The notes: generated from the letters alone by a model not told the origin. DNA of 64,000 nucleotides from Roseiarcus sp963761435 (GCA_963761435.1 CAVXHJ010000010.1:744001-808000); one strand, 5' to 3'; positions 18,977 to 29,223 are shown, counted from the first letter of the stretch. Numbers and translations: made by a program.

Positions 18977-21900
18977 GTGCAGCGCCACCCCGAATCCGAA
19001 CTGACGCTGACTGAGCGAATCGCCGCGGACTCGCGCCTCGCGCCTGCCCCGTCCTCGCCCTTTCTTGAGAACCTGTTCCATCCGGCGGTTGCGGACTGGT
19101 TCGCCGCGAGCTTCGCGGCGCCAACGCCCGCTCAATCCGAGGCCTGGCCAGCGATCAAGGCCGGCAGGCATACGCTCATCGCCGCGCCGACCGGATCAGG
19201 GAAGACTTTGGCGGCCTTTCTAGCTGCGATCGACGACCTCGTGCGACAAGGCCTGGACGGTGGCCTGACCGACGCGACCCAGGTCGTCTACATTTCTCCG
19301 CTGAAAGCGCTGTCGAACGACATCCATCGCAATCTCGAGGCGCCGCTGGCCGGCATCCGGGAACGATTGCGCGAACGCGGGCTCGCGGATGTCGAGATCC
19401 GCTCGTGGGTCCGGACGGGCGACACTCCGGCCGCGGAACGCGATCGCATGCGCCGCCGTCCGCCGCACATCCTGGTGACGACCCCCGAGTTGTTCTACGT
19501 TCTGCTCGGATCGGAATCCGGACGAGCAATGCTCGCGACCGCCCGGTCGGTGATCGTCGATGAAATACACGCCGTCGCGCCGAACAAGCGCGGCGCCCAT
19601 CTCGCGCTGTCGCTGGAGAGGCTCGCGGCGCTGTGCGGCGACCGCCTGCAGCGCATTGGCCTCTCGGCGACCCAAAATCCGATCCGATCCGTCGCGCATT
19701 TCCTTGCCGGCGCCGCCGTCGACGGCAGCCCCGCCGCGGAGGTCGCGACCATCGACGCCGGTCATCAAAGGCCGCGCGACTTAAGCGTGGAAATGCCTGG
19801 CTCTCCCCTCGAATCGGTGATGTCGAAAGAGGTTTGGACCGAGGTTTACGCGCGTCTCACTTCGCTCATCGAGGAGCACCGCACGACGCTCGTGTTCGTC
19901 AACACCCGCCGCATGGCGGAACGCGTCGCCCGCGAGCTCAGCGACCGTCTTGGCGAGCGCTTCGTCACTGCGCATCACGGCAGCATGGCCAAGGAGCTCA
20001 GGCTTTCGGCCGAGAAGAGGCTTAAGGGCGGCGAACTGAAAGCGCTTGTGGCGACCGCCTCGCTCGAGCTGGGGATCGACATCGGCGACGTCGATCTCGT
20101 CTGCCAGATCGGCTCGCCGCGGTCGATCGCCACTTTCCTGCAGCGGGTCGGGCGCTCCGGCCACGCCATCGGCGGCACGCCAAAAGGGCGCCTGTTTCCG
20201 CTCTCGCGCGACGATCTCGTCGAGTGCGTCGCGCTCATCGACAGCGTCCGGCGCAGCGAGCTTGATCGGCTTCGGATCCCCGAGCGGCCGCTAGACGTGC
20301 TCGCCCAACAAATCGTCGCCGAAGTCGCGGCCAAAGATTGGCCGGAAGCCCTGCTCTTTGACCGGCTCAGGCGCGGCTGGCCGTTCCGCTCGCTCGCGCG
20401 CGAGGATTTCGATGCGGTCGTTCGAATGCTAGCCGAGGGCTTCGCCACCCGCCGGGGCCGGCGTGGGGCGCTGATCCATCGCGACGCCGTCAATCGCGTC
20501 TTGCGCGGCCGGCGGGGCGCGCGCACGACCGCGCTTACCTCGGGGGGCACGATCCCCGACACGGCCGACTACCAGGTGCTGCTCGAGCCCGAGAACCTCG
20601 TAATCGGCTCAGTGAACGAGGATTTCGCCATCGAGAGCATGGCCGGCGACATCTTTCAGCTTGGCAACACTTCGTATCGCATTCAACGCGTCGAGCGCGG
20701 CACGGTCAGGGTCGAGGACGCCAAGGGATTGCCGCCGACCATTCCCTTCTGGCTCGGCGAGGCGCCGGGCCGGACTGACGAGCTCTCCGCTTCCGTATCA
20801 CGGCTGCGCGCGGAGGCGGCGGCGCGGCTCGGCGCCGACCCAGCGGGAGCGTCGCTTCGGCGCTGGCTCATTGAGGTCGTTGGCGCCGGCGAGGTCGCCG
20901 CTGAGCAACTCGCAGACTATCTCGCCGCCGCCAACGCCGCTTTCGGCTGCCTGCCCACCCAGGACGAGATCGTATTCGAGCGCTTCTTCGATGAAGCCGG
21001 CGGCATGCAGCTCATCGTCCATGCCCCCTTCGGCAGCCGTATCAATCGCGGCTGGGGGTTGGCGCTCCGCAAGCGCTTCTGCCGCAAATTCAACTTCGAG
21101 CTGCAGGCGGCCGCGACCGAAGACAGTATCGTGCTTTCGCTGACCACCGCGCACAGCTTCGAGCTCGCCGACGTTGCGCGCTACCTCAATTCCGCAAGCG
21201 TGCGGCGGGTGCTGATCCAAGCGATGCTCGACGCTCCCATGTTTACGACCCGATGGCGCTGGGTGGCCGGCGTCTCGCTCGCGCTGCCGCGGTTTCGCGG
21301 GGGCAAGAAGGTCCCGCCCCAGTTTCTGCGCATGCAGGCGGAGGACCTCGTTGCCGCGGTCTTCCCCGATCAGATCGCCTGCGCCGAGAATCTGGTCGGC
21401 GAGCGTGAGGTCCCTGACCACCCGCTCACCAACCAGGCGATCGGCGACTGCCTGTACGAGGCCATGGACATCGAGGGGCTGGAACGGCTGTTGCGGCGCC
21501 TCGAAACGGGCGACATTCGCGTCGTCGCCTGCGATCTTACGGAGCCTTCGCCGCTGTCGCTCGAGGCGTTGTCGGCGAGGCCATACGCCTTCCTCGACGA
21601 CGCGCCGCTGGAAGAGCGGCGGACCCAGGCGGTCATGGCCCGGCGCTGGCAAGATCCGAAGAGCGCTTCGGATCTTGGCCGGCTCGATCCGGAAGCGATC
21701 GCCAAGGTTCAGGCCGAGGCCTGGCCCGATCCTATCAACCCCGAGGAACTCCACGACGCGCTCCTGTGGCTGGGTTCGCTCACCGAAGCTGAGGCCGGCG
21801 CCGCGCCAGGGTGGCGCGAGTGGCTCGAACTCGCTGGCGTGCGACAGGCGCGTAGCCCTATTCAAGACCCCGCGGGCGAGCCTCTGGATCCCGGCGGAGC

Positions 21901-23390
21901 GGCTCACCCAATTCCAGGCCCTGTGGCCGAACGGTGTGCTTGAGCCGCCGATCGCCCCGCCCGCCGACCACGCTGGAGCCACATGCTCGCGAGAGCAGGC
22001 GCTGGTCGAGATCCTGCGTGGCAGGCTCGAAGGCGTGGGGCCCGTCACCCCGATGGCCTTGACTGCCCCGCTCGGACTTGAGCCGGAGGCGGCGGCCGCC
22101 GCGCTCACGGCGCTGGAGAGCGAAGGCGCAATTCTCAAAGGCCGCTTCCTGCCCGGCGTCAACGACGAGCAATGGTGCGACCGGCGCCTCCTCGCACGCA
22201 TCCACCACTCGACCGTCCGGCGCCTCAGGTCGGAAATCGATCCCGTGGCGGCGCGCGATTTTCTCCGCTTCCTGTTCTCCTGGCAGCACGTGTCGGATGA
22301 GACGCGTCTCGAGGGACCCGACTCGCTCCCTGCGGTCCTTAGCGCGCTGGAAGGCTTCGAGGCGCCGGCCAAGGCCTGGGAGACCGAAATCCTCCCGGCG
22401 CGCCTCAAAGGCTACCAGGCTTCGTGGCTCGACGCCCAATGTCTCGCCGGACGGACTGCCTGGGCGCGATTGACGCCGCCGACGCCCGCGAACGGAAGAG
22501 CCCGCCACGCGACCCCTGTAGGCGCGACCCCGATCGCCCTCATCGAGCGGCGCGGCGGGCCCATGTGGATGGTGCTCGCGTCGTCGAGCGGCGCGGCGCC
22601 GATGAGCGGGCGCGCCGAGGCCGCGCTCGATTGTCTCAAGGCGCGCGGCGCAATGTTCTTTGACGAACTCGCGGACGCCGCGCGTCTGCTGCGCCCCCAG
22701 CTTGAAGAGGCGCTCGGCGAACTGGTCGCGCTAGGGCTCGCGGCTTCCGACAGTTTCGGCGGCTTGCGTGCTCTGCTCGTCCCCTCGGGCCAGCGGAAAC
22801 CGCCGCCAGGCGCGCGACGGCGCGGTCGGGTGCTGGCCTTCGACATGGAGAGCGCCGGCCGCTGGTCGATGATCGGCCGGGCCGGCGGGAGCGGCGGCGG
22901 CGACCGCGTCTCGGCGGTCGAATATGCGGCCCGCGCGCTGCTCAGGCGCTACGGCGTCGTCTTCTGGCGGCTGCTCGCGCAGGAGCCCGGATGGCTGCCG
23001 CCGTGGCGCGATTTGCTCAGGGTCTACCGCCGGCTCGAGGCGCGCGGGGAAATTCGCGGCGGCCGATTCGTCGCCGGTTTCTCCGGCGAGCAATTCGCGC
23101 TGCCGGAGGCTGTGGGCCTCATGCGCGAGATTCGCCGAAAGCCCGGGTCGGGCGAATGGGTGTCGCTGTCAGGCGCCGATCCGCTCAATCTGATCGGTAT
23201 TCTCACGCCGGGCCAGCGGCTTTCGGCGCTGACAGCCAATCGCGTCGTCTACCGCGACGGTTTGCCGGTCGCCGCGCTCACCGGCGGCAAGACGCAGTTC
23301 CTTACCGAGATTGCGAGCGCCGACCAATGGGAAGCCGAAAAGCGGCTCGTCCGGTCGGCCGCGCGCGGCCGGCTCGCCGACCTCGTCTGA
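18977..23390 (+). CDS. lhr: Lhr-type large ATP-dependent helicase, frame broken
   Basis: About 1,470 residues in two frames. The first has the SF2 core: AAPTGSGKTLAAFLAA (Walker A), YISPLKALSNDI, VTTPELFYVLL, VIVDEIHAV, IGLSATQNPI, LVFVNTRRMAERVA, ATASLELGIDIG and QRVGRSGH. A winged helix and the Lhr-core domain follow. The second frame (RVALFKTPRASLWIPAERL to the end) is the long C-terminal extension of full-length bacterial Lhr. One extra base near 21845-21856 breaks the frame. Lhr is a 3'-5' helicase linked to DNA repair. A GTG at 18977 with GAGGAG upstream is the likely start. The size matches the long Lhr class, not the shorter ligase-associated Lhr. Confidence 0.85.
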
Positions 23391-23795
23391 GTTGTGTCGC
23401 GTAGAAGGTCCCGCGCGCGGCCGGGCGCGCGCCGTTCGCCAGGAATTCCTGATCGCCCGCCTTGTAGCTGCGCCAAATCAGCATGGACCACCCGTGCGCC
23501 ATCGATGTCCCCATTCGATGCTGATCTTATGGCGCTTGCTGACCTCGAATGGCTCGCCGCAGGCGGCACGCAAACCGGATTGGCGATGACCCGGCTTCCG
23601 CCCGCGACAAAGGCCAAAGCGATCGATCCTTAGTCGCCCGACACTGACCGCGGCAACGTCAACCCGCTTTCAGACCAACGCTTCGCTTGAGGCTCGAATT
23701 GACCCGACGCGCCGGGTTTGCTAGCGAGGGCTCGGAAAATGCAATGTCGCATGGTTCGGCATGCTTCGGCTGGAATGCTTCAAATGGCCGCAAGA
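23391..23795. other. Gene-poor stretch between lhr and lipoprotein gene
   Basis: No reading frame here has recognisable homology. A minus-strand frame beginning near 23514 (MGTSMAHGWSMLIWRSYKAG, about 40 residues before it enters the lhr complement) and a plus-strand frame ending at 23633 are both possible but unsupported. No strong terminator follows lhr. Confidence 0.4.
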
Positions 23796-24278
23796 ATGAG
23801 GGGGGCGTTCGTGGGGATCGCACGTTGCGGCGGCGCGCTGGCGCTAACCGGTCTTCTCGCCGCTTTTCTTGCCGGCTGCGGCGAAACGCCTGCGCCGACG
23901 CCAGCAATCGTCGCGCCCTCGATCAACGCCGATCAGCTGGTCGGCAAATGGGGGCTTGCATCCTACCACAAGGACGAGGACCGGGCGCGGACCATGAAAG
24001 AGGCGGCCGCCCAGTGCAACAAGCCCTACGTCATCAACAAGGGGCCCAACGGCGGCTTGATGATGTATCTGGCGGATCAAAAAGAGCTGTCTGAAGTGGT
24101 TCTCAAAGCCGGGCCGAGCGGCCAGACCTATCTTGGGCCGCCAGGCGACGCGGGTACGGCGGACGATCGCATCGTCACCAATGTCGATCCCAATTCGTTC
24201 ACGACGATTTGGGTCGATCCCGACAACGCGTCGCGCTATGGAACGATGGTCTATGAGCGGTGCGGCGTGAAGCGCTGA
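23796..24278 (+). CDS. Conserved hypothetical lipoprotein
   Basis: The 160-residue product begins MRGAFVGIARCGGALAL and has a lipobox (LLAAFLAGC) with the modified cysteine at residue 28, so the mature protein should be membrane-anchored in the periplasm. The mature part (LVGKWGLASYHKDEDRART, then QCNKPYVINKGPNGGLMMYL, and a C-terminal DPDNASRYGTMVYERC) has the appearance of a conserved Rhizobiales protein of unknown function. Several in-frame starts exist upstream (23739, 23775); 23796 gives the most normal signal peptide. Confidence 0.65.
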   Translation: MRGAFVGIARCGGALALTGLLAAFLAGCGETPAPTPAIVAPSINADQLVGKWGLASYHKDEDRARTMKEAAAQCNKPYVINKGPNGGLMMYLADQKELSEVVLKAGPSGQTYLGPPGDAGTADDRIVTNVDPNSFTTIWVDPDNASRYGTMVYERCGVKR

Positions 24279-24330
24279 GCAGCGATCCGCGCGGGAACTC
24301 GACGTCATTCTTATAATCGACGGAGCACGC

Positions 24331-24945
24331 ATGAAGGTTCGAACAGGTTTGTTATTGCGGGTTGCGTTCGGCGCGATGCTCGCGATCGTCATGGGCGCGG
24401 TAGCCGGAGCGGCAACCCCGGGCGAGGACGAGTTGGGTGTGGTCGACCAGCCCGGCTACCAGCCGACGCCGGAGGAAGAGCAGCTTAGTGGAGCTTTCGA
24501 GAAGCAGGAGGTGTTCTTCCGCACCTCCGAGGCGCCGGGAACGATTGTCATCGATACGAAGTCGCGGTTCCTCTATCTGGTGCAGCCGGACAATCGGGCG
24601 CTGCGCTACGGCATCGGGGTTGGCCGCGACGGGTTCCAGTGGGCCGGCCTGCAGAAGATCTCGCGCAAGCAGGAATGGCCGGATTGGCGTCCGCCGCCGG
24701 AAATGATCGAGCGCCAGCCCTATCTGCCGCGGTTCATGGCCGGCGGGCCGGGCAATCCGCTCGGGGCGCGCGCGATGTATCTCGGCGCGACCGTGTACCG
24801 AATCCACGGCACCAACCAGCCGCAGACGATCGGAACGGCTGTCTCGTCGGGCTGCTTCCGGTTGGTCAATGAGGACGTGATCGACCTCTATGGCCGTGTG
24901 GCGGTCGGAACCAAGGTGATCATCAAGCAAGCCGTCGCACTCTAA
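24331..24945 (+). CDS. L,D-transpeptidase (YkuD domain)
   Basis: The 204-residue product has an N-terminal signal peptide or anchor (VAFGAMLAIVMGAVAGAA) and a YkuD domain from about 70. TIVIDTKSRFLYLVQPDNR starts the domain. The catalytic block HGTNQPQTIGTAVSSGCFRL provides H159 and the nucleophile C175. These enzymes form 3-3 peptidoglycan cross-links or attach lipoproteins to peptidoglycan in the periplasm. It lies 52 bp after the lipoprotein gene on the same strand, so co-expression is possible. Confidence 0.9.
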   Translation: MKVRTGLLLRVAFGAMLAIVMGAVAGAATPGEDELGVVDQPGYQPTPEEEQLSGAFEKQEVFFRTSEAPGTIVIDTKSRFLYLVQPDNRALRYGIGVGRDGFQWAGLQKISRKQEWPDWRPPPEMIERQPYLPRFMAGGPGNPLGARAMYLGATVYRIHGTNQPQTIGTAVSSGCFRLVNEDVIDLYGRVAVGTKVIIKQAVAL

Positions 24946-24988
24946 GGGAGCGCGCCGGCGTCGCCCCGAACGGAAACGAGAATCATCC

Positions 24989-26002
24989 ATGCGCAAGATG
25001 ACGGCCCTCCTCGCCCTCGCGGCGGCGGTTTCGCTCGGCGCCGGCGCCGAGGCCCAGACGCTCAAGGCCGTGCAGGACCGCGGTTCGCTTATTTGCGGCG
25101 TCAACCAGGGACTGGACGGTTTCGCCATCAAGGACGACAAGGGTCAGTGGACGGGCTTCGACGTCGATTTCTGCCGCGCCCTGGCGGCAGTCATCTTCAA
25201 CGATCCGTCGAAAGTGCAATATGTGCCGCTCTCGGCCGAGGCGCGGTTCGACGCCTTGAAGAACAAGCAGATCGACGTGCTGTCGCGCAACTCGACCTGG
25301 ACGATGGGCCGCGAGGGCGACAACGGCGTCGTGTTCACCGGCACGACCTACTACGACGGCCAGGCGTTTCTCGTGCCCAAGAGCCGGAACCTCCAGTCGG
25401 CGCTGGAGCTCGACGGCAGCAAGGTTTGCGTCCAGCCGGGAACGACGACCGAGCCCAATTTCACCGACTACTTCAACTCGAACCACATGAAATTTGAGGC
25501 CGTCCACGAAGGAAGCGCGGCCGATATGATCGCCGCCTACCAGGCTGGAAAATGCGATGTGATGACAACGGACGCATCGGCGCTTTTCGCGATCCGCCAG
25601 CAGCTCGCCAAGCCGGGCGACAACATGATCCTCCCCGACGTCATCTCGAAGGAGCCGCTTGGTCCGGTCGTGCGGCAGGACGATATGGAGTGGTTCAACG
25701 TCGTCAAATGGGTCAATTTCGCCCTTATCAACGCCGAAGAGCTCGGCGTCAGCTCGAAGACCCTCGACGACGCGCTGAAGTCGCAGAAGCCCGCGGTCAA
25801 GCGGCTGGTCGGAACCGAGGGCGATTTCGGCAAGCCGCTCGGGCTGTCGCAGGACTGGGCGGTCCGCGCCATTCGAGCGGTCGGCAACTACGCCGAGGTG
25901 TTCGACCGTAACCTCGGCTCGGATTCGAAGCTCGGGATTCCCCGGGGATTGAACGAGCTCTGGGACAACGGCGGCATTCAATACGCCCCGCCGATCCGCT
26001 AA
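24989..26002 (+). CDS. Amino-acid ABC transporter periplasmic binding protein (AapJ type)
   Basis: The 337-residue product has a signal peptide (MTALLALAAAVSLGAGAEAQ). The mature protein matches the general L-amino-acid binding protein AapJ: LKAVQDRGSLICGVNQGLDGF opening, GFDVDFCRALAAVIF, DVLSRNSTWTMGRE, VCVQPGTTTEPNFTDYF, LGPVVRQDDMEWF and a C-terminal GIPRGLNELWDNGGIQYAPP. In Rhizobiales aapJ normally heads an aapJQMP operon. Here no permease or ATPase gene follows; the next gene is on the opposite strand. It may serve a transporter encoded elsewhere. Confidence 0.88.
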   Translation: MRKMTALLALAAAVSLGAGAEAQTLKAVQDRGSLICGVNQGLDGFAIKDDKGQWTGFDVDFCRALAAVIFNDPSKVQYVPLSAEARFDALKNKQIDVLSRNSTWTMGREGDNGVVFTGTTYYDGQAFLVPKSRNLQSALELDGSKVCVQPGTTTEPNFTDYFNSNHMKFEAVHEGSAADMIAAYQAGKCDVMTTDASALFAIRQQLAKPGDNMILPDVISKEPLGPVVRQDDMEWFNVVKWVNFALINAEELGVSSKTLDDALKSQKPAVKRLVGTEGDFGKPLGLSQDWAVRAIRAVGNYAEVFDRNLGSDSKLGIPRGLNELWDNGGIQYAPPIR

Positions 26003-26012
26003 GCGCGACCCC

Positions 26013-26252
26013 CTAATCCGGGACGTAGGTCCGGCCTTCATAGTGCCCGCCCGGCTTCGTCTGCGTCGGCGTTTGGGCGGGCTTGGACTTGTCTGGCGAC
26101 GACCTGGGAACGAGCTTCGGCGTCATATAATTCTCGGCCGGCGGCGGCACGACGAGCACCGGCGGATAGATAAACTGCGCGAAGGCGGGAAACGGCGCGC
26201 CGGCGGCGAACAACCCGAGCCCCGCGGCAAATCGAATGGCGTTGGTGTTCAT
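26013..26252 (-). CDS. Small secreted protein, hypothetical
   Basis: The 79-residue product has a signal peptide (MNTNAIRFAAGLGLFAAG ... FAQ) and a Pro/Lys/Thr-rich mature part ending GGHYEGRTYVPD. No family is recognised. It is convergent with the binding-protein gene (10 bp apart). The ATG at 26252 begins the signal peptide; the open frame further upstream has no such feature. Confidence 0.5.
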   Translation of the reverse strand: MNTNAIRFAAGLGLFAAGAPFPAFAQFIYPPVLVVPPPAENYMTPKLVPRSSPDKSKPAQTPTQTKPGGHYEGRTYVPD

Positions 26253-26557
26253 TGACGCGCTCCCCGTCCCGCGATCTGCTTGCGGTGAGGCGCAATGCCT
26301 TTCACGCGCGAGCAGGCAGGGGATGAAACCCAACCCAAATCGTCGCAAGCAATTCGCCTATTCGCGTCGCCCGTTACACCTGTTCCCGGATCCTCGAACT
26401 GTTGCTTCGGTGCTTCAATCTTTCTTTCCGGGAACTCCTCAGCAGGTTTTCCTAGCATATTGCTGGCGCGAACGGAATTCCCCGCCAATATGGGCGAATC
26501 CAATGGCGCGGCCGAGGAGCGTCATCCGGCGCGTACGAAGCGGCGCTCCGGTCGGAT
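26253..26557. other. Intergenic stretch without a supported gene
   Basis: Only short overlapping frames without recognisable motifs are present. The right end lies just downstream of the cysteine-rich repeat gene, which reads leftward. No clear hairpin terminator was found. Confidence 0.4.
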
Positions 26558-26929
26558 CTACTTGGCGCCGGCTTCCGCCTTGGCCATCGCTTCCTTGCAG
26601 CGGTCGCTGAGGTCCGCCGCATGCGACTTCATGCACGCCGCGACAGTTCCCTTGCCCGGCTTGACGTCGGCGCAAAGCTTCTTGGCGTCGGCCTTGCAGG
26701 CTTTTCCGACCGCCGCCGCGCGGATGATCGCCACCTGACAGTCCTCGGACAGGTCGGAGAAATGGGTCTTCATGCAGTCCTTGAGCTTGCCGCCGCCGGA
26801 CTTCATCTCGTCGCCGCATTGCGTCTTGATGTCCGACGCGCAGATCTTCGCGGCGGACGAAGCGGCCAAAGCCGGATGCGTCATCATGAGCGCCGCGCCG
26901 AGCGCAAAAATCGAGGTCAGCGTCTTCAT
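26558..26929 (-). CDS. Secreted cysteine-rich repeat protein
   Basis: The 123-residue product has a signal peptide (MKTLTSIFALGAALMMTHPALA). Two cysteine-rich repeats of the GLG1-like kind follow. The first runs CASDIKTQCGDEMKSGGGK, then LKDCMKTHFSDLSEDC. The second runs CKADAKKLCADVKPGKG, then VAACMKSHAADLSDRC. Each has C-x7-C ... C-x11-C spacing, suggesting disulphide-bonded helical hairpins in the periplasm. Function is unknown. A GGGAGG site precedes the ATG at 26929, 13-14 nt away. Confidence 0.75.
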   Translation of the reverse strand: MKTLTSIFALGAALMMTHPALAASSAAKICASDIKTQCGDEMKSGGGKLKDCMKTHFSDLSEDCQVAIIRAAAVGKACKADAKKLCADVKPGKGTVAACMKSHAADLSDRCKEAMAKAEAGAK

Positions 26930-27578
26930 CCCGGATGTCCTCCCGTTGCAAAGCGCCTCGGCGCTCACTTCATCTCCACGCCCATTTCGGCCGGCCGGGC
27001 CTCAAATAGCCGAAAGCCGACGAAAGCCGACGAAAACGAAATTGCTTTCTTTTGCTTTTCGGGATTCAAGCTTTTCAACGCGTTGCCGGCAATTCCAATA
27101 CTTTCTACGCTCTTATCGCGTTGGCTGTTGTGGGGAAGGAATTGGGAGCATGGCGGAGGTGGCGGACGGCGCCATCAAGGCGTCATGGCCGGGCTTGTCC
27201 CGGCCATCCACGAAGACCCAGCGCATCGACGCAGGCAAGCGCGAAAAGCCTTGCGACCGTCCGCCTTCCTGCCCGTCGCGCCGAGGCGGAACTCGTTCTT
27301 GCGGCGGCCCGGCGTGGATGGCCGGGACAAGCCCGGCCATGACGGGCAAGGGTTCGACGAACGAACAGTAGACCGGTCGACCCACAGATAACGCCATAAG
27401 AGCCACTTTAACTCTCTCCGGCCGACGGAATGGACTTTCTAACTCTCCCTCCGGCCTCGCCGGGCCTGCCCAAGCGGCCCCGATCCGGCGAGTTGGGAGC
27501 ATAGCACGGATTCTGATTTTCGCAAGAAATTGCGAGAGAAACTGTCGACGAACAATCACCGCGCATTTTTCGCTGCTG
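26930..27578. other. Gene-free region containing a repeat element
   Basis: Contains a short direct repeat of gccgacgaaa near 27010-27035, an AT-richer patch, and the inverted-repeat element at 27181-27344. Overlapping frames in this interval encode the 'MAGLVPAIH / DGRDKPGHD' type peptides that come from the repeat, not from genes. Nothing else is recognised. Confidence 0.5.
27181..27344. repeat. 164-bp inverted-repeat element (VPAIH type)
   Basis: The arms 27181-27212 and 27313-27344 are perfect 32-bp reverse complements (outer ends cgtcatggccgggcttgtcc and its complement) around a 100-bp centre. This is the well-known alphaproteobacterial repeat whose spurious translations contain VPAIH and KPGHD. 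No transposase is present, so it is non-autonomous. Confidence 0.85.
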
Positions 27579-28461
27579 TTATGCGTGTGAAGACCGAGCC
27601 TCCTGACGAGCCGCGCTGTTTCCGGCCGGCGGCGCGTCGCGCCCGACCATGGCGAGTTGCGCCGGCGCATAGCGTTCGCCGGCAATCTCGATGTTCGAGG
27701 CGGCGTGCTCGATCTCGTCGAGATCGGCGCGCGTCAGATGAACGCCCGCGGCGCGGATATTTTCCTCGAGCCGATGGAGCTTCGTCGTGCCGGGGATCGG
27801 GACGATGGTGGGGCGCTGCGCGAGGAGCCAGGCAAGAGCGACCTGCGCGGGCGTTGCGTTTTTTCTGTCGCCGACGCGCTTGAGCAGGTCGATCAGCGTC
27901 TGGTTCTTCTCCATCGCCTCCGGCGCAAACCGGGGCACGGTGCTGCGGAAATCGCCCGCGCCGAGTTTCGTTTCCTTGTTCATGGCGCCGGTGAGAAATC
28001 CCTTGCCGAGAGGGCTATAGGGCACAAAGCCGATGCCGAGCTCGTCGCAGGCCTCGAGGATTCCGTTGGTTTCGGGTCCGCGGGTCCAGAGCGAATATTC
28101 GTTCTGCAGCGCGGCGACGGGTTGAACCGCGTGGGCTCGCCTGAGCGTCTGAACGCCCGGCTCCGACATCCCGAAATGCCTGACCTTGCCCTCCGCGATC
28201 AATTCCTTGACCGTTCCCGCGACGTCCTCGATCGGCACGTTCGGATCGACGCGGTGCTGGTAGAGCAGGTCGATGCGTCTCGATTCCGAGGCGTTTCAGC
28301 GAGCCTTCGACAGCCTGCCGGATGCGCTCCGGCCGACTGGAGACGCCGCGGTTCTCGCCGGTCTTGAAGTCGATGTCGAAGCCGAACTTGGTCGCAATCA
28401 CCACCTTGTCGCGCACCGGGCGCAGAGCCTCGCCGACGACCTCCTCGTTCTCGAACGGCGC
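27579..28461 (-). pseudogene. Aldo/keto reductase, 5' end deleted and frame broken
   Basis: The sequence encodes the C-terminal four-fifths of an AKR of the 'L-glyceraldehyde 3-phosphate reductase / YakC' group. The first frame reads PFENEEVVGEALRPVRDKV and VVIATKFGFDIDF. One base later it continues RIDLLYQHRVDPNVPIEDV, AEGKVRHFGMSEPG and VALAWLLAQRPTIVPIPGTT. The N-terminal beta-alpha units with the catalytic Asp and Tyr (DTAE.YG) are missing. Their place is taken by the 3' end of a LysR gene on the other strand. The frame break near 28279 resembles the others in the window. The 5' loss looks real, so the gene should be non-functional. Confidence 0.75.
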
Positions 28462-28466
28462 TTGCG

Positions 28467-28667
28467 CTTGCCGCGGCGCGCGACGGCCTCGGCGTCGCCT
28501 ACCTGCCCGAAGACTACGCGCGAGCCGACATCGAAGCGGGGCGGGTGATACGCGCACTGGAAAGCTGGCGCCCGCCGTTTCCCGGCTATCACCTTTATTT
28601 TCCGAGCCGCAGGCAGCAGACGCCGGCCTTCGCGCTTCTCGTCGAGGCGCTGCGCTACCGGGCGTGA
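28467..28667 (+). pseudogene. LysR-type regulator, C-terminal fragment
   Basis: The plus-strand frame ending at 28667 reads LAAARDGLGVAYLPEDYARA, then DIEAGRVIRALESWRPPF, PGYHLYFPSRRQQTPAF and ALLVEALRYRA, the end of a LysR substrate-binding domain. The DNA-binding domain and most of the effector domain are gone. It abuts the truncated aldo/keto reductase on the opposite strand. The two were probably a divergent regulator-enzyme pair whose shared promoter region and both 5' ends were deleted in one event. Confidence 0.7.
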
Positions 28668-28690
28668 GCCGCGGTCTCGGTCGAAGTCCG

Positions 28691-28723
28691 AAACGACAAA
28701 GGCCGGCTCCAGCGGGCCGGCCT
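28691..28723 (-). terminator. Intrinsic terminator of the rpsM-rplQ operon
   Basis: On the minus strand, stem ggccggc / gccggcc with an 8-nt loop is followed by tttgtcgttt. It lies about 27 bp after the rplQ stop codon. Confidence 0.75.
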
Positions 28724-28749
28724 CGTATCGTTCGCAGCGGCGGCAGGCT

Positions 28750-29163
28750 TCAGCTCGCCTCCGCCGCCGCCTGGGTCGGGCCGGAATCCTTGCCCTTCGC
28801 ATCGACGTCGCGATCGACGAACTCGATCACCGCCATCGCGGCGTTGTCGCCGGGGCGAAATCCAGCCTTCATGATCCGCGTATAGCCGCCGTTGCGGTCC
28901 TTGTAGCGGGGGCCCAGGACGTCGATCAGCTTCCTGACCAGAGCGGCGTCGCGCAGGCGGGAGATCGCGATCCGGCGGGCGTGCAGGTCGCCCTTCTTGC
29001 CGAGCGTCACCAGCTTTTCGACCACCGGGCGCAGGTCCTTGGCCTTCGGCAGGGTGGTCGTGATCTGCTCATGCTTGATGAGCGCCTGGGCCATGTTGGC
29101 GAACATCGCCTGGCGATGCTCGGCGGTGCGGTTGAAGCGCCGCTTGGCGCGTCCGTGATACAT
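28750..29163 (-). CDS. rplQ: 50S ribosomal protein L17
   Basis: The 137-residue product starts MYHGRAKRRFNRTAEHRQAM and contains FANMAQALIKHEQITTTLPK and GGYTRIMKAGFRPGD, the L17 signatures. It is the last gene of the alpha ribosomal operon and is followed by a terminator. The C-terminus carries a short Ala-rich extension beyond the core, usual in Rhizobiales. A palindromic repeat lies in the 89-bp gap to rpoA. Confidence 0.97.
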   Translation of the reverse strand: MYHGRAKRRFNRTAEHRQAMFANMAQALIKHEQITTTLPKAKDLRPVVEKLVTLGKKGDLHARRIAISRLRDAALVRKLIDVLGPRYKDRNGGYTRIMKAGFRPGDNAAMAVIEFVDRDVDAKGKDSGPTQAAAEAS

Positions 29164-29223
29164 GTGGCTCTCTCCTTTTCGGGTCTAGCGGCCGCCGTGC
29201 CAAGGAACGGCCGCTCTTTATTT

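Noticed and set aside
23302..23514. A small minus-strand protein gene overlapping the 3' end of lhr
   Set aside because: Only about 40 residues lie outside lhr, with no recognised family; not supported enough for a gene call.
27052..27391. Several overlapping frames encoding VPAIH/KPGHD-like peptides
   Set aside because: These arise from the inverted-repeat element at 27181-27344 and are a known source of spurious gene calls.
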